A stretch of 64,000 nt of DNA from positions 1 to 64,000 of the forward strand of contig NZ_JAOPKC010000005.1 of NCBI RefSeq assembly GCF_025517535.1. Direction: 5' to 3'. The stretch is from Halapricum hydrolyticum. GTDB taxonomy: Archaea; Halobacteriota; Halobacteria; Halobacteriales; Haloarculaceae. The translations under genes were made by a program, and so were the position numbers. The notes under the pieces were generated by a model. That model had not been told where the DNA came from, ran no database searches, and was given only the letters and a program-made list of their open reading frames with translations. This document shows positions 16,121 through 24,351 of the stretch, piece by piece (positions within the stretch are counted from its first letter, which is position 1; each line of letters opens with the position of its first letter).

Positions 16121-17190
16121 GCTTTCCCCTCCCACGCTTCGAAGGAGCCGTAGATGTTCTTCGAGAGGTATCGCTCTCCGGAGTCGGGGAAGACCGTCAC
16201 GACCGTCTCAGCCGGCGCGTCGAGGTCGCCGCTCGCGATCCGTTCGGCGACCCGTCGGGCGGCGACGCTGGCCGCGCCGGAACTCGATCCGACGAGGTGG
16301 CCCGCCTCGCTGGCGAGCCGCTGCAGTTCTGCGTGGGCGTCGCGGTCGCTGACAGTGACGACCTCGTCGAGCACGTCTGGGTCGAGCAGTTCGGCGACGC
16401 TCGGGTCGTGGGTACCGATCCCCTCGGTCTTGTAGTCACCCTCCTCGCGGTGCTCGTCGAGCAGTTCGCCGAAGGTCGAGCCCTCGGGTTCGACGGCGAC
16501 GACGTGGACGTCGGGGACGCGCTCGCGGACGGCCCGGGCGATTCCCATCAGCGTCCCGCCGGAGCCGACGCCGGCGACGACCGCCCCGATCTCCTCGCCC
16601 AGCGCCTCGAGGATCTCCCGGCCGGTCGTCTCGTAGTGCGCCTCGACGTTCAGCGGCGTCGCGAACTGCTGTGGGACGACCGCGTCCTCGCGCTGTTCCG
16701 CGATTTCGTGGGCGCGTTCCGCAGCCCCGGACATCCCGATATCGCCGGGGACGTCGACGATCTCAGCTCCGAGTGCAGCCATCAGCCGCCGCTTCTCCTC
16801 GCTGAATCCGCGCGGGACGACGAAGACGGTGTCCAGCCCGAGCTGGTTCGCGGCGACGGCCATCCCGATGCCGGTGTTGCCGGCCGTCGGCTCGACGACA
16901 GTGCCGCCCGGGGGGAGGTCGCCGCGGTCGAGCAGCCGCTCGATGATGTGTTTGCCGATCCGGTCTTTGACGCTGCCGCCGGGGTTGAACGTCTCCAGCT
17001 TCGCGTAGACCGGCACTGATGGCGGTCCGGTTTCGAGTTCGACTAGCGGCGTGTGGCCGATCGTTTCGAGGAGTGATCCGCGTGGGTCAGTACGTTCAGA
17101 CGACGGTTCGTGTGAGTCGGTACGTTCAGACGACGGTTCGTGTGAGTCGGTACGTTCGGACAGTTCGTGTGAGTCGGTATGTCGAGTCAT
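16117..17190 (-). CDS. cysK: Cysteine synthase / cystathionine beta-synthase-type PLP enzyme
   Basis: A 357-residue fold-type II PLP enzyme. Residues 35-357 are the catalytic domain, with TIGHTPLVEL, the Schiff-base Lys in GGSVKDR (K75), the Asn loop EPTAGNTGIG and the phosphate loop GVGSGGTLMG. It makes cysteine from O-acetyl- or O-phosphoserine, or cystathionine from serine and homocysteine. The first 35 residues are a low-complexity tail of three near-identical units (SERTDSHEPS), encoded by a 30-base tandem repeat. The tail precedes any catalytic element, so a shorter real start is possible. It overlaps the downstream gamma-synthase gene by four bases. Confidence 0.85.
   Translation of the reverse strand: MTRHTDSHELSERTDSHEPSSERTDSHEPSSERTDPRGSLLETIGHTPLVELETGPPSVPVYAKLETFNPGGSVKDRIGKHIIERLLDRGDLPPGGTVVEPTAGNTGIGMAVAANQLGLDTVFVVPRGFSEEKRRLMAALGAEIVDVPGDIGMSGAAERAHEIAEQREDAVVPQQFATPLNVEAHYETTGREILEALGEEIGAVVAGVGSGGTLMGIARAVRERVPDVHVVAVEPEGSTFGELLDEHREEGDYKTEGIGTHDPSVAELLDPDVLDEVVTVSDRDAHAELQRLASEAGHLVGSSSGAASVAARRVAERIASGDLDAPAETVVTVFPDSGERYLSKNIYGSFEAWEGKA
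17091..17177. repeat. 30-base tandem repeat inside the 5' end of cysK
   Basis: Two identical 30-base units (17091-17120, 17121-17150) are followed by a third of 27 bases with a 3-base deletion (17151-17177). Both unit lengths keep the reading frame, so the array codes for repeated ERTDSHEPSS-like decapeptides at the protein N terminus. Such in-frame units expand or shrink by slippage. Confidence 0.85.
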
Positions 17191-17538
17191 GTCTCTGTAA
17201 TCTCTGGCGGTCTGGGAGCGGGGCTACCTGGTTTCGATCGGCGAGCGGTGTGTCGCGCTCGGCTGTGCGTCCTCAACAACAGCGACAGCAGGTACAGAAA
17301 CAGTCCGTGGCACGTCGCGAAGAGATGCGATTCGGGCGTGTCACCCGCTGGGAGCGGGACAGCGAGCCGTGGACCTGCGACTCCGTCCCCGCGACGGCGT
17401 CGTCGGCCGATCGCACTCGATGCATACGTCGCGGTACGCTTCCCCTGCTTTTGAACGTTCTCATCTCTCCACCCGTGCGGTCGTCTTTTCTGCTCGCCAG
17501 GCGGTCGTCTTTTCCGCCCGGCGGGCGTTCGCTTCCGT
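17191..17538. other. Intergenic region with a direct repeat and a TATA element
   Basis: 348 bases between the divergent cysK and micro-ORF genes. A 14-base direct repeat GCGGTCGTCTTTTC occurs at 17477-17490 and 17501-17514. The second copy holds the T run (17510-17513) about 27 bases before the ATG at 17539, a good leaderless TATA position. The rest shows long Arg/Pro-rich frames on the minus strand with no protein-like composition. Confidence 0.5.
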
Positions 17539-17640
17539 ATGGCGACGTGGGCCGACCTCTTCGAACGCGCCCGGACGTACGAGACGACGGTCGAAGCGAT
17601 CCGTGAGACGCTCGCCACCCGTCGGGAGGACGATGACTGA
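17539..17640 (+). CDS. 33-residue microprotein overlapping the PIN-like gene
   Basis: A frame of 33 residues from the ATG at 17539 (MATWADLFERARTYETTVEAI and onwards), ending at the TGA at 17638-17640, inside the first codons of the following gene (overlap of eight bases). It is amphipathic and acidic and probably one long helix. A T-rich promoter element sits 27 bases upstream, which supports real leaderless transcription from this ATG. It may translationally couple to the PIN-like protein or bind it like a small antitoxin. I recall similar short frames ahead of this gene in other haloarchaea, but cannot verify it here. Confidence 0.55.
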   Translation: MATWADLFERARTYETTVEAIRETLATRREDDD

Positions 17641-18103
17641 CGCGTCGCCGGCGCGGGTCGTGGCCGACGCGGACGTGCTTGTGGCGGACTTGCTCGTAGG
17701 CGGTCTGGCCCGCGAGGCGCTCGATCACGTCCGTCGCCACTCCTGGCTGGCGCTGCTGGCCAGTGACCCGCTACTCGAGGATACCGAGGCAGTCGTGGCC
17801 GAACTCGCCGATCCGGAGCTGGCGGCCGCACACCACGAACGGCTGGCAGCGGCGACAGAACGCGTCGAACACCCGGCGGGCGATCACCCGGCGCTGGCGA
17901 CGGCCTACCGGGGTGGGGCCGCCCACCTGCTGAGCTACGACGCGTCGCTTCGCTCGGCACAGACGGGGCTGTCCGTCCAGCCGCACGCGGACCTGAGCGT
18001 CCGTCCGCCGGACGCGTTCGCCCGGCTGTTCGATCCCGCGAGCCTCCACGGGCTGGTCGAGGGCGACACGTATCCCGGGCCGGACAGCGATCCGCGTGCG
18101 TAG
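17633..18103 (+). CDS. PIN-like haloarchaeal protein (DUF7384-like)
   Basis: 156 residues from the ATG at 17633. The N terminus (RVVADADVLVADLLVGG) has the strand-plus-Asp pattern of a PIN fold, and acidic residues continue at LLEDTEAVVAEL and HLLSYDASLRSA, a plausible metal site near the C terminus. The sequence resembles the haloarchaeal DUF7384 family as I remember it. It is co-transcribed with, and overlapped by, a 33-residue microprotein. Family knowledge makes an RNA-binding or RNA-cutting role possible; no substrate is known. The stop at 18103 is 27 bases from the end of the convergent repeat-protein gene. Confidence 0.68.
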   Translation: MTDASPARVVADADVLVADLLVGGLAREALDHVRRHSWLALLASDPLLEDTEAVVAELADPELAAAHHERLAAATERVEHPAGDHPALATAYRGGAAHLLSYDASLRSAQTGLSVQPHADLSVRPPDAFARLFDPASLHGLVEGDTYPGPDSDPRA

Positions 18104-18130
18104 CGGGAACTCTCCTCGGCCGTGGCACGA

Positions 18131-20662
18131 TCACGACGGCAGGAGTCCGTCGCGTTCGATCTCCTCGGCCAGTGACTCGGGCAGATAGGTCTCCGAGGCG
18201 TCGAAATCGTAGCTGAGCCATCCTTCACAGGAGTGATAGTCGGCCGAGCCGCCGTCGAACTCCGAGTAACACTTGTTCTCCTCGTCGAGTTCGCCTATCA
18301 CGTTGTGTAAGAGCTCGTGGACGACGATCCGCGTTCGGACGCTGTACTCGCCGACGGTGCCGCTCGAACCGGCGTCGTTGATCGAGAAGTATCCCGGTGC
18401 GTAACCGCGTCCGGCGACGCTGTCGGACTCGATCGGAACGATCATGGCAGCGCGCGTCACGCTGAGCATCTCTCCGACGTACTGCTCGGTGTAGTAGGTA
18501 TCGGACAGCTCGTTGAATTCTTCGGAGCTGCCGTCCGTCGTGACCGACTCTCCGAGACTCTTTCGAGTAATGTGAACCGTGACGCCGGTCGAGCCGTCGG
18601 AGTTGTCGATCGGCATCTCGGCCCAGGCCTGCCGGAGGCCGGCACGTTCGGCGCTGCTGAGGCCGTCGGCGTTCGCACTCGCAAGCAGCGTGACGTACAG
18701 ATCCATCCGGAGTGGGTCGGCACCTGAAATCGTTGCTCCGCCCGCGGTCTCGCCGCTGACTTCCACACCGTCTTCGAGACCATCGCCGTCAGTATCGGAA
18801 GCGAGCGGATCGGTTCCCAGATCGTACTCCCGCCCGTCGCCGAGCCCGTCACTGTCCGTATCGGCAATTCCGGGGTCGGTCCCCAGTTCCTGTTCGACTT
18901 CATCGGGCAACCCGTCGTCGTCGGTGTCGGGCGTCGGCGTCGTCGGATCGGTTCCGAACGCGAGTTCGGCGTCGTCGTCGAACCCGTCGCCGTCCGTGTC
19001 GGCCGCGGTCGGGTCCGTCCCGAGATCGGGTTCTCGACTGTCACCCAGGCCATCGTCGTCCGTATCGGACGTCGTGGGGTCGGTCCCCAGTTCGTCCTCT
19101 CGGCCGTCGTTGAGCCCGTCGCCGTCCGTGTCAACCACGACCGGATCAGCGCCAAGCGCCAGCTCGCGCCCGTCTTCGAGCCCGTCGTCGTCCGTGTCCG
19201 CCGCGAGCGGGTCGGTCCCCAGATCCACTTCGCGACTGTCGTCCAGTCCATCACTGTCGGTATCTGGCTCCGTCGGATCGGTGTCGAGTTCGAGCTCCCG
19301 GCTGTCGTTCAGGCCGTCGCTGTCTGTATCACCTACCGAAGGGTCCGTTCCGAGGTCCCGCTCGCGCCCGTCTTCGAGTCCGTCACCATCGGTGTCGGGA
19401 TCGAGTGGATCCGTCCCCAGGTCGGTCTCGGCCCCGTCTTCGAGACTATCTGCGTCCGAATCCCCGATCAGCGGATCCGTTTCGAGGTCGAGTTCTCGAC
19501 CGTCGTCTAGCCCGTCTCCGTCGGTATCAGCGTCGAGGGGGTCGGTCTCCAGATCGAGTTCGCGGCTGTCGTTTAGTCTATCGCCGTCAGTGTCGGGATC
19601 AAGGGGGTCAGTCTTCAGATCGAGTTCGCGGCTGTCGTTCAAGCTGTCGCTGTCAGTGTCGGGATCGAGTGGATCGGTCTCAAGGTCGAGTTCGCGGCCA
19701 TCCTCCAGCCCGTCGCTGTCGGTGTCCGGCACGAGCGGATCCGTCTCAAAGTCGAGTTCCAGACTGTCGTTCAGGTTGTCGCCGTCGGTGTCAACGTCAA
19801 GGAGATCGGTCCCGATGTCCAACTCTCCGCTGTCGTTCAGGCCGTCGCTATCAGTGTCCGGATCCGTTGGATCGCTCTCAAGGTCGAGTTCTCGACTGTC
19901 GTCTAGCCCGTCTCCGTCGGTATCAGCGTCGAGGGGGTCGGTCTCACGGTCGAGTTCTCGACTGTCGTTCAGACTGTCGCCGTCGGTGTCGGAGGCTAGC
20001 GGATCGGTTTCGAGAGCGAGTTCGCGGCTGTCGTTCAGGCCGTCGCTGTCAGTGTCTGCGGCTACGGGATCTGTCCCGATGTCGTGCTCGCGACCGTCGT
20101 TTAGTTCGTCGTCGTCGGTGTCCGCTACGAGCGGATCGGTTTCGATATCGAGTTCACGGCTGTCGTTCAGGCCGTCGCTGTCAGTGTCCGTCTCTGTCGG
20201 ATCGGTCTCAAGGCCGAGTTCGCGGCTATCGCTTAGGCTGTCGCCGTCAGTGTCGGGATCGAGCGGATCCGTTCCGACGTCGTACTCCCGGCCGTCTCCG
20301 AGATCGTCGTCGTCCGTGTCCGCCGCGAGCGGATCGGTCCCAAGGTCGAGTTCTCGACTGTCGTTTAGACTGTCGCCGTCGCTGTCGACCACCAGTGGAT
20401 CCGTCTCGAGGTCGTGCTCTCGGCCGTCCGTCAATCCGTCGCTGTCAGTGTCTGGGTCGAGCGGATCGGTCGGGCCGTCGAGTTCTCGACCGTCATCGAG
20501 TCCGTCGCCGTCGGTGTCGGCCCCGAGTGGATCCGTTCCGGCGAGCAGTTCCGCCCCTGCCGTAACGCCGTCGTCGTCTAGTGCGACGACGTTCGTCGTC
20601 AGCAGGCCGGTGGCGATGAGCAAAACGGCCAGGAAGACGGCGAGAACGGCCCGTCGTCTCAC
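18131..20662 (-). CDS. Secreted protein of 27 calcium-binding (thrombospondin type 3-like) repeats with metalloprotease-like C terminus
   Basis: 843 residues. The first 28 are a signal peptide or anchor (AVLAVFLAVLLIATGLL). Residues 43-638 are 27 tandem units, nearly all 22 residues long, with consensus TDPLxxDTDxDGLxDxRELxLE. Each carries the DxDxDG calcium loop of thrombospondin type 3/EF-like repeats. The last 200 residues form a folded domain with HELLHNVIG (His 782 and 786), an HExxHxxxG zinc-protease motif, then two Cys. The protein probably projects the protease from the cell surface on a calcium- or salt-stabilised stalk. No sortase-like sorting signal or C-terminal membrane segment is visible. 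Substrate unknown. Confidence 0.85.
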   Translation of the reverse strand: MRRRAVLAVFLAVLLIATGLLTTNVVALDDDGVTAGAELLAGTDPLGADTDGDGLDDGRELDGPTDPLDPDTDSDGLTDGREHDLETDPLVVDSDGDSLNDSRELDLGTDPLAADTDDDDLGDGREYDVGTDPLDPDTDGDSLSDSRELGLETDPTETDTDSDGLNDSRELDIETDPLVADTDDDELNDGREHDIGTDPVAADTDSDGLNDSRELALETDPLASDTDGDSLNDSRELDRETDPLDADTDGDGLDDSRELDLESDPTDPDTDSDGLNDSGELDIGTDLLDVDTDGDNLNDSLELDFETDPLVPDTDSDGLEDGRELDLETDPLDPDTDSDSLNDSRELDLKTDPLDPDTDGDRLNDSRELDLETDPLDADTDGDGLDDGRELDLETDPLIGDSDADSLEDGAETDLGTDPLDPDTDGDGLEDGRERDLGTDPSVGDTDSDGLNDSRELELDTDPTEPDTDSDGLDDSREVDLGTDPLAADTDDDGLEDGRELALGADPVVVDTDGDGLNDGREDELGTDPTTSDTDDDGLGDSREPDLGTDPTAADTDGDGFDDDAELAFGTDPTTPTPDTDDDGLPDEVEQELGTDPGIADTDSDGLGDGREYDLGTDPLASDTDGDGLEDGVEVSGETAGGATISGADPLRMDLYVTLLASANADGLSSAERAGLRQAWAEMPIDNSDGSTGVTVHITRKSLGESVTTDGSSEEFNELSDTYYTEQYVGEMLSVTRAAMIVPIESDSVAGRGYAPGYFSINDAGSSGTVGEYSVRTRIVVHELLHNVIGELDEENKCYSEFDGGSADYHSCEGWLSYDFDASETYLPESLAEEIERDGLLPS
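18749..20536. repeat. 66-base tandem coding repeat, 27 units
   Basis: The DNA encoding the 22-residue calcium-binding units. Copies differ by many synonymous changes yet keep the frame; one unit (the 25th) has two extra codons. Some neighbouring copies are much more alike than others, suggesting recent local duplications. The opposite strand is also open in places because of the GTC-rich codon pattern. Confidence 0.9.
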
Positions 20663-20830
20663 GGCTGACTCACCTCACGGACGCTGATCCCGCAAACCGC
20701 ACTCGAGTGTTTCGATCCGGCGGCTCCGGGCTCCATACACGGCTGTTGCCCTCTGCGGCAAAACGCTCTCGGTCCCCAGTACAAGATCTGATACTGTGGT
20801 TTCGACCGATCCGATCGCTGTCTCGTGGCG

Positions 20831-20888
20831 GATCACTATCGGCCGGCCGATTCGAGAAGGATCACTGTTGTCCGTTCGATTCGAGAAG
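20831..20888. repeat. 29-base imperfect tandem duplication before the geranylgeranyl-reductase gene
   Basis: Two copies (20831-20859 and 20860-20888) share GATCACT at the left and CGATTCGAGAAG at the right, with a diverged middle. The right copy abuts the TATA element of the downstream gene, so the repeat could serve as paired binding sites for a regulator, or be neutral. Confidence 0.55.
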
Positions 20889-20889
20889 G

Positions 20890-20896
20890 TATTTAG
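20890..20896 (+). promoter_or_regulatory. TATA element for the flavoprotein gene
   Basis: TATTTAG is centred about 27 bases before the ATG at 20920, as for a leaderless archaeal transcript. This supports that ATG over the longer upstream frame. Confidence 0.5.
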
Positions 20897-20919
20897 CCGA
20901 GAGCGGACTTTGGATACCC

Positions 20920-22005
20920 ATGCGCGACTTCGTCGTCGTCGGTGCGGGACCGGCCGGCTCGCGGTTCGCCCGTCGGGCCGCCGAGGCCGGCCACGATGTC
21001 CTCGTCTTCGAGCAGGGGGCGATCGGCGAGCCGCTGGCGTGTTCGGGACACGTCAGCACCGATGTCTGGCAGTTCACGCCCGACGGCGCTCGCGAGGCGC
21101 TCCTGCAGAACGAGATCTACGGCGCACGTTTCCGGCTCGGGGGCCCTGACAGCGAAGCCTACCCCTTCTACAAGGAGTCGGTCGTCTCGAACGTCATCGA
21201 CCGCGTCGGACTTGACCGCTGGCTCGCTGAGGCTGCCCGCGACGCGGGTGCGGACGTCCGCGACCATCATACTGTCACCGCCGTCGAAGAGCACCGAGAT
21301 CACGTCGAGGTCACGGTCAGGGGCCCCGACGGCGTCGACACGCACGCGGCCCGGATGGTCGCCGGCGCGGACGGCCCGCGTTCGAAAGTTCGGGGCGAAC
21401 TCGGTCTGCCCGAACCGGCGGAGCTGTTACACGGCGTGCTCGGTTTCGACGACTCGCCGGACAGCGCGGACTTCGTCGACGTGCACCTGACTGTCCCCGG
21501 GTTTTTCGCCTGGCGGATCCCACGCGGCGAGGCGGGCGTCGAGTACGGCCTCGCGGCCAGCCCCGGCGCGGAAGTCGGCGAGTGGTTCGAGGCGTTCACC
21601 GACAGCTACGGCGCGGACACGACGAACCGCTGTTCGGGGCTGATCTCGATCGGCCCGCCCGAGACGGTGACGAGCAGGCGCGCGTTTCTGGTGGGCGACG
21701 CCGCCGCACAGACCAAGCCGTTTACCGGCGGTGGGATCCGGTACGGGATGGTGGCTGCCGATCGGGCCGCCGAGACGGTCGATCCCGGCGATCCGGCGAC
21801 GCTCGCGGACTACGAGTCGGCCTGGCGATCTGCACTCGGTCGGGAGATCCAACTGGGGGCGTGGATCCGGCGGTGTTACTCGCTCCCCCAGGCTGTCCAG
21901 CGGCTCGGCCTCGGCTTCTTCTCCGGCGAGATCGGCGTCCACATGGACGAGCCCTCGACGCTGTTCTCCCGCGAGCAGCTGCGGGCGATGTTCTCGCGGT
22001 CGTGA
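20920..22005 (+). CDS. Geranylgeranyl reductase-family FAD flavoprotein
   Basis: 361 residues from the ATG at 20920, chosen because a TATA element lies 27 bases upstream and the FAD-binding strand starts at once: VVVGAGPAGSRFARRAAEAG (GxGxxG) with the acidic strand end VLVFEQ. A second FAD contact, FLVGDAAAQTKPFTGGGIRYGM, is the family's DG/GD box. A CxxH-like pair in EPLACSGHVS near residue 44 is typical of archaeal geranylgeranyl reductases that saturate isoprenoid lipid chains. The substrate could be digeranylgeranylglycerolipids, menaquinone side chains or another polyprenyl. The neighbours give no further hint. Confidence 0.8.
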   Translation: MRDFVVVGAGPAGSRFARRAAEAGHDVLVFEQGAIGEPLACSGHVSTDVWQFTPDGAREALLQNEIYGARFRLGGPDSEAYPFYKESVVSNVIDRVGLDRWLAEAARDAGADVRDHHTVTAVEEHRDHVEVTVRGPDGVDTHAARMVAGADGPRSKVRGELGLPEPAELLHGVLGFDDSPDSADFVDVHLTVPGFFAWRIPRGEAGVEYGLAASPGAEVGEWFEAFTDSYGADTTNRCSGLISIGPPETVTSRRAFLVGDAAAQTKPFTGGGIRYGMVAADRAAETVDPGDPATLADYESAWRSALGREIQLGAWIRRCYSLPQAVQRLGLGFFSGEIGVHMDEPSTLFSREQLRAMFSRS

Positions 22006-22067
22006 TCGGGCGCCCGGTCACGGACGTGATTGGCCACCGTTCTCGATCGTGACTGGTGGCTGTGTCC

Positions 22068-23066
22068 CTACCGATTGCCGGGGAGCCGCCGCGATCGCTC
22101 GCTCCCCTCGACGAACGGCAGCGACGCCTCCCTGGCCTCGACGCGGCCCGCGTCGGTTTCGACGGCCGTCGGTTCGCCCGCGACGACCGCGAACGCGATC
22201 GGCTCGTCAAGCGTCGGACTCTCCAGTGCCCGGGTGACAGTGCCGACCGCGGCCCCATCGCCGTAGACGGTCGCGCCGGGATCGGGCAGCGCCTCACAGA
22301 CAAGTCCGACTAGCTGCCGCCCCTCTCTGTCGCCGCGCTGCGTGAGCACAGCCGGCGATCGGCCTGCGAGATCCGGCTCGAACAGCGGCGTCCCGGCTTC
22401 CAGCGTCAGCGACTCCCAGGTCCGATAGCCGAAGGGCGCGGCGTTGAGCCCCCGGTTGACCAGCGTGTCGAACACGCGCTTGGCGTCGTCGATCCCGCAG
22501 ACGACCTCGTAGCCCGCCTCGCCGGTCGGAGCGTCGCTGGCGACGACCGTCACGCCCTCGTCGCCCATCGATCCGCGGACGAACGTGTGGGCCGGCACCG
22601 GCGCGCCGCCACCGGTCGAGAGGACGCTCGCGATCTTCTCGGTGGCCTGGCTGCCGTGGACGCTGAAGACCGCCAGCTCGTCGGTCAGATCGGTACTCTC
22701 GGCCCCCGACTCCGAGAGCGCCCGGTCGAGTCGGTCGCCGCGGCCGGGGGAGAGCAAAGCCAGCAGCCGTTCGCCGGCGTTGTAGACGTACGCGTCGGCG
22801 GCGATCGCCCCGTCTTCGAGGACGAACCCGTAGCACCCCTCACCGTCCGATCGCGGCACGTTGGCGGTACTCGCCCGTTCGACGGCTGCGATGCGGTCCG
22901 GGCCGGTTACCTCGCGGACGTCGTAGCCCAGCTCGATCACGCCCGCGACGTTGCGCACCGCCCGGTGGGTCCGTTCCGGGCGGCCGTAGTCGGCGACGAC
23001 TCGCTTCCCCCCGACCGATCGAAACGTCGCCCCGTGATCTTCGTGGACGCTCTCGATGACGCTCAT
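22068..23066 (-). CDS. GcvT/YgfZ-family folate-binding aminomethyltransferase-like protein
   Basis: 332 residues from the ATG at 23066. The sequence follows the aminomethyltransferase fold: HGATFRSVGGKRVVADYGRPERTH at the N terminus, VFSVHGSQATEKIA in the middle and a glycine-cleavage T-like segment with GEAGYEVVCG, AAPFGYRTWESLTLEAGTPLF and the C-terminal barrel (GRQLVGLVCEALPDPGATVYGDG). It therefore binds tetrahydrofolate. True GcvT acts with GcvH and GcvP, neither of which is adjacent, so this may be a YgfZ/CAF17-like paralog helping Fe-S proteins, or a dimethylglycine-type demethylase. It is convergent with the flavoprotein gene. Confidence 0.78.
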   Translation of the reverse strand: MSVIESVHEDHGATFRSVGGKRVVADYGRPERTHRAVRNVAGVIELGYDVREVTGPDRIAAVERASTANVPRSDGEGCYGFVLEDGAIAADAYVYNAGERLLALLSPGRGDRLDRALSESGAESTDLTDELAVFSVHGSQATEKIASVLSTGGGAPVPAHTFVRGSMGDEGVTVVASDAPTGEAGYEVVCGIDDAKRVFDTLVNRGLNAAPFGYRTWESLTLEAGTPLFEPDLAGRSPAVLTQRGDREGRQLVGLVCEALPDPGATVYGDGAAVGTVTRALESPTLDEPIAFAVVAGEPTAVETDAGRVEAREASLPFVEGSERSRRLPGNR

Positions 23067-23292
23067 GGCGGGTGGTGGAGCGGCGTGGAAAAGAAGGTTC
23101 GCAGAGGTACAATCGTCGCCGAGTGCAAGCACACCGACTCAGTCGGTCCACCGCACCTCTGCTATCAGCGCTTTCGGTGGTGGGTGAGCGACATCTAGTG
23201 TGACGTGGATGGACCGTACGACAACGACCTCCGACACCGGAAGCCGCTGCTGGAAGAGGAACTGCTTTCGGTGCGAGAACGCAAGACGGCAT

Positions 23293-24318
23293 ATGCGTAA
23301 CTCGAACCGCGAGTGGGTGTTCGCACAGCGCCCCGACGGCGAACCGGACATGGACAGCTTCGAACTCCGCGAGGGCGACGTGCCGGAGCCACGACATGGC
23401 GAACTCCTGGTCCGCGTGCGATATCTCTCCGTGGACCCCTACATGCGAGGACGGATGCGGGACGCCGAGTCCTATGCCGAACCGTGGGACATCGGCGACC
23501 CGATGGCGGGTGCCGTCGTCGGCGAAGTCGTCGAGAGCGAGAGCGACGCGTACGAGGCTGGCGACCTCGTGACCGGCAACGGGACGTGGGCGGACTACAG
23601 CGTCCTCGACGCCGAGAGCGTCGCCCCCGTCGATCCGTCGGTCGCGGACCTGCCGGCGTACCTCGGCGTCCTTGGAATGCCCGGTCGGACCGCGTACTTC
23701 GGGCTGCTGGAAGTCGGCGAGCCCAAACCCGGCGACACCGTCGTCGTCTCCGGCGCCGCGGGCGCGGTCGGCTCCGTCGTCGGCCAGATCGCGAAACTCA
23801 ACGGCTGCCGCGTCGTCGGGTTCGCGGGCACCGACGAGAAAGTCGAGTGGCTCACCGACGACCTCGGCTTCGACGCCGCAATCAACTACAAACAGGTCGA
23901 GGATTACCGCACAGCACTCGACGACGCCGCCAGGAGCGGCGTCGACGTCTACTTCGACAACGTCGGCGGTCCGATCACCGATGCCGTGTTCACGAAGCTG
24001 AATCTCGACGCCCGCGTTGCCGTCTGCGGACAGATCGCTCACTACAACGACGAGAGCGTGCCGACCGGGCCGCGAAAACTCCCCCAGCTCATCTCGGTGC
24101 GCGCGAAAGTCCAGGGGCTGCTCGTCGGCGACTACGCTACCCGGTTCGAAGCGGCAAGCGAGCAGCTCGGCGAGTGGGTCGTGTCCGGCGAGATCAGTCA
24201 CCGTGAGAGTGTCGTCGACGGGCTCGAAAACGCGCCCGACGCGTTCCTCGGGCTCTTCTCCGGCGACAACATCGGCAAGCAGGTCGTCGCCGTCTCCGAC
24301 CCCTCAACGACGAACTAG
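23293..24318 (+). CDS. NADP-dependent oxidoreductase, MDR family (leukotriene B4 dehydrogenase-like)
   Basis: 341 residues from the ATG at 23293. Its N terminus, with FAQRPDGEPDMDSFEL and YLSVDPYMRGRMRD, matches the zinc-free MDR class of 2-alkenal/prostaglandin reductases. The Rossmann domain shows VVVSGAAGAVGSVVGQIAK and VVGFAGTDEKVEWL, with an NADP-type binding end. It reduces alpha,beta-unsaturated carbonyls or quinones with NADPH; the physiological substrate is unknown. No zinc-binding Cys/His set is visible. It is a monocistronic-looking gene, followed 33 bases later by the left end of the IS6-type element. Confidence 0.85.
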   Translation: MRNSNREWVFAQRPDGEPDMDSFELREGDVPEPRHGELLVRVRYLSVDPYMRGRMRDAESYAEPWDIGDPMAGAVVGEVVESESDAYEAGDLVTGNGTWADYSVLDAESVAPVDPSVADLPAYLGVLGMPGRTAYFGLLEVGEPKPGDTVVVSGAAGAVGSVVGQIAKLNGCRVVGFAGTDEKVEWLTDDLGFDAAINYKQVEDYRTALDDAARSGVDVYFDNVGGPITDAVFTKLNLDARVAVCGQIAHYNDESVPTGPRKLPQLISVRAKVQGLLVGDYATRFEAASEQLGEWVVSGEISHRESVVDGLENAPDAFLGLFSGDNIGKQVVAVSDPSTTN

Positions 24319-24351
24319 CATCTCCGTGACTGTGGTGGGGTGATCCGCGTC

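Noticed and set aside
17187..18221. Arg/Pro-rich minus-strand frame over the microprotein and PIN-like genes
   Set aside because: Composition unlike a haloarchaeal protein; it overlaps better-supported genes.
18749..20536. Regular tandem repeats that might be taken for a CRISPR array
   Set aside because: The 66-base units are contiguous, in frame and code for calcium-binding repeats. There are no spacers and no cas genes.
18579..20687. Long Ser/Pro/Arg-rich frame (about 700 codons) on the plus strand through the calcium-repeat gene
   Set aside because: It is the mirror of the GAC/GTC-rich repeats of the minus-strand gene and consists of repeated SSSRLSFRPS-like units with no start signal.
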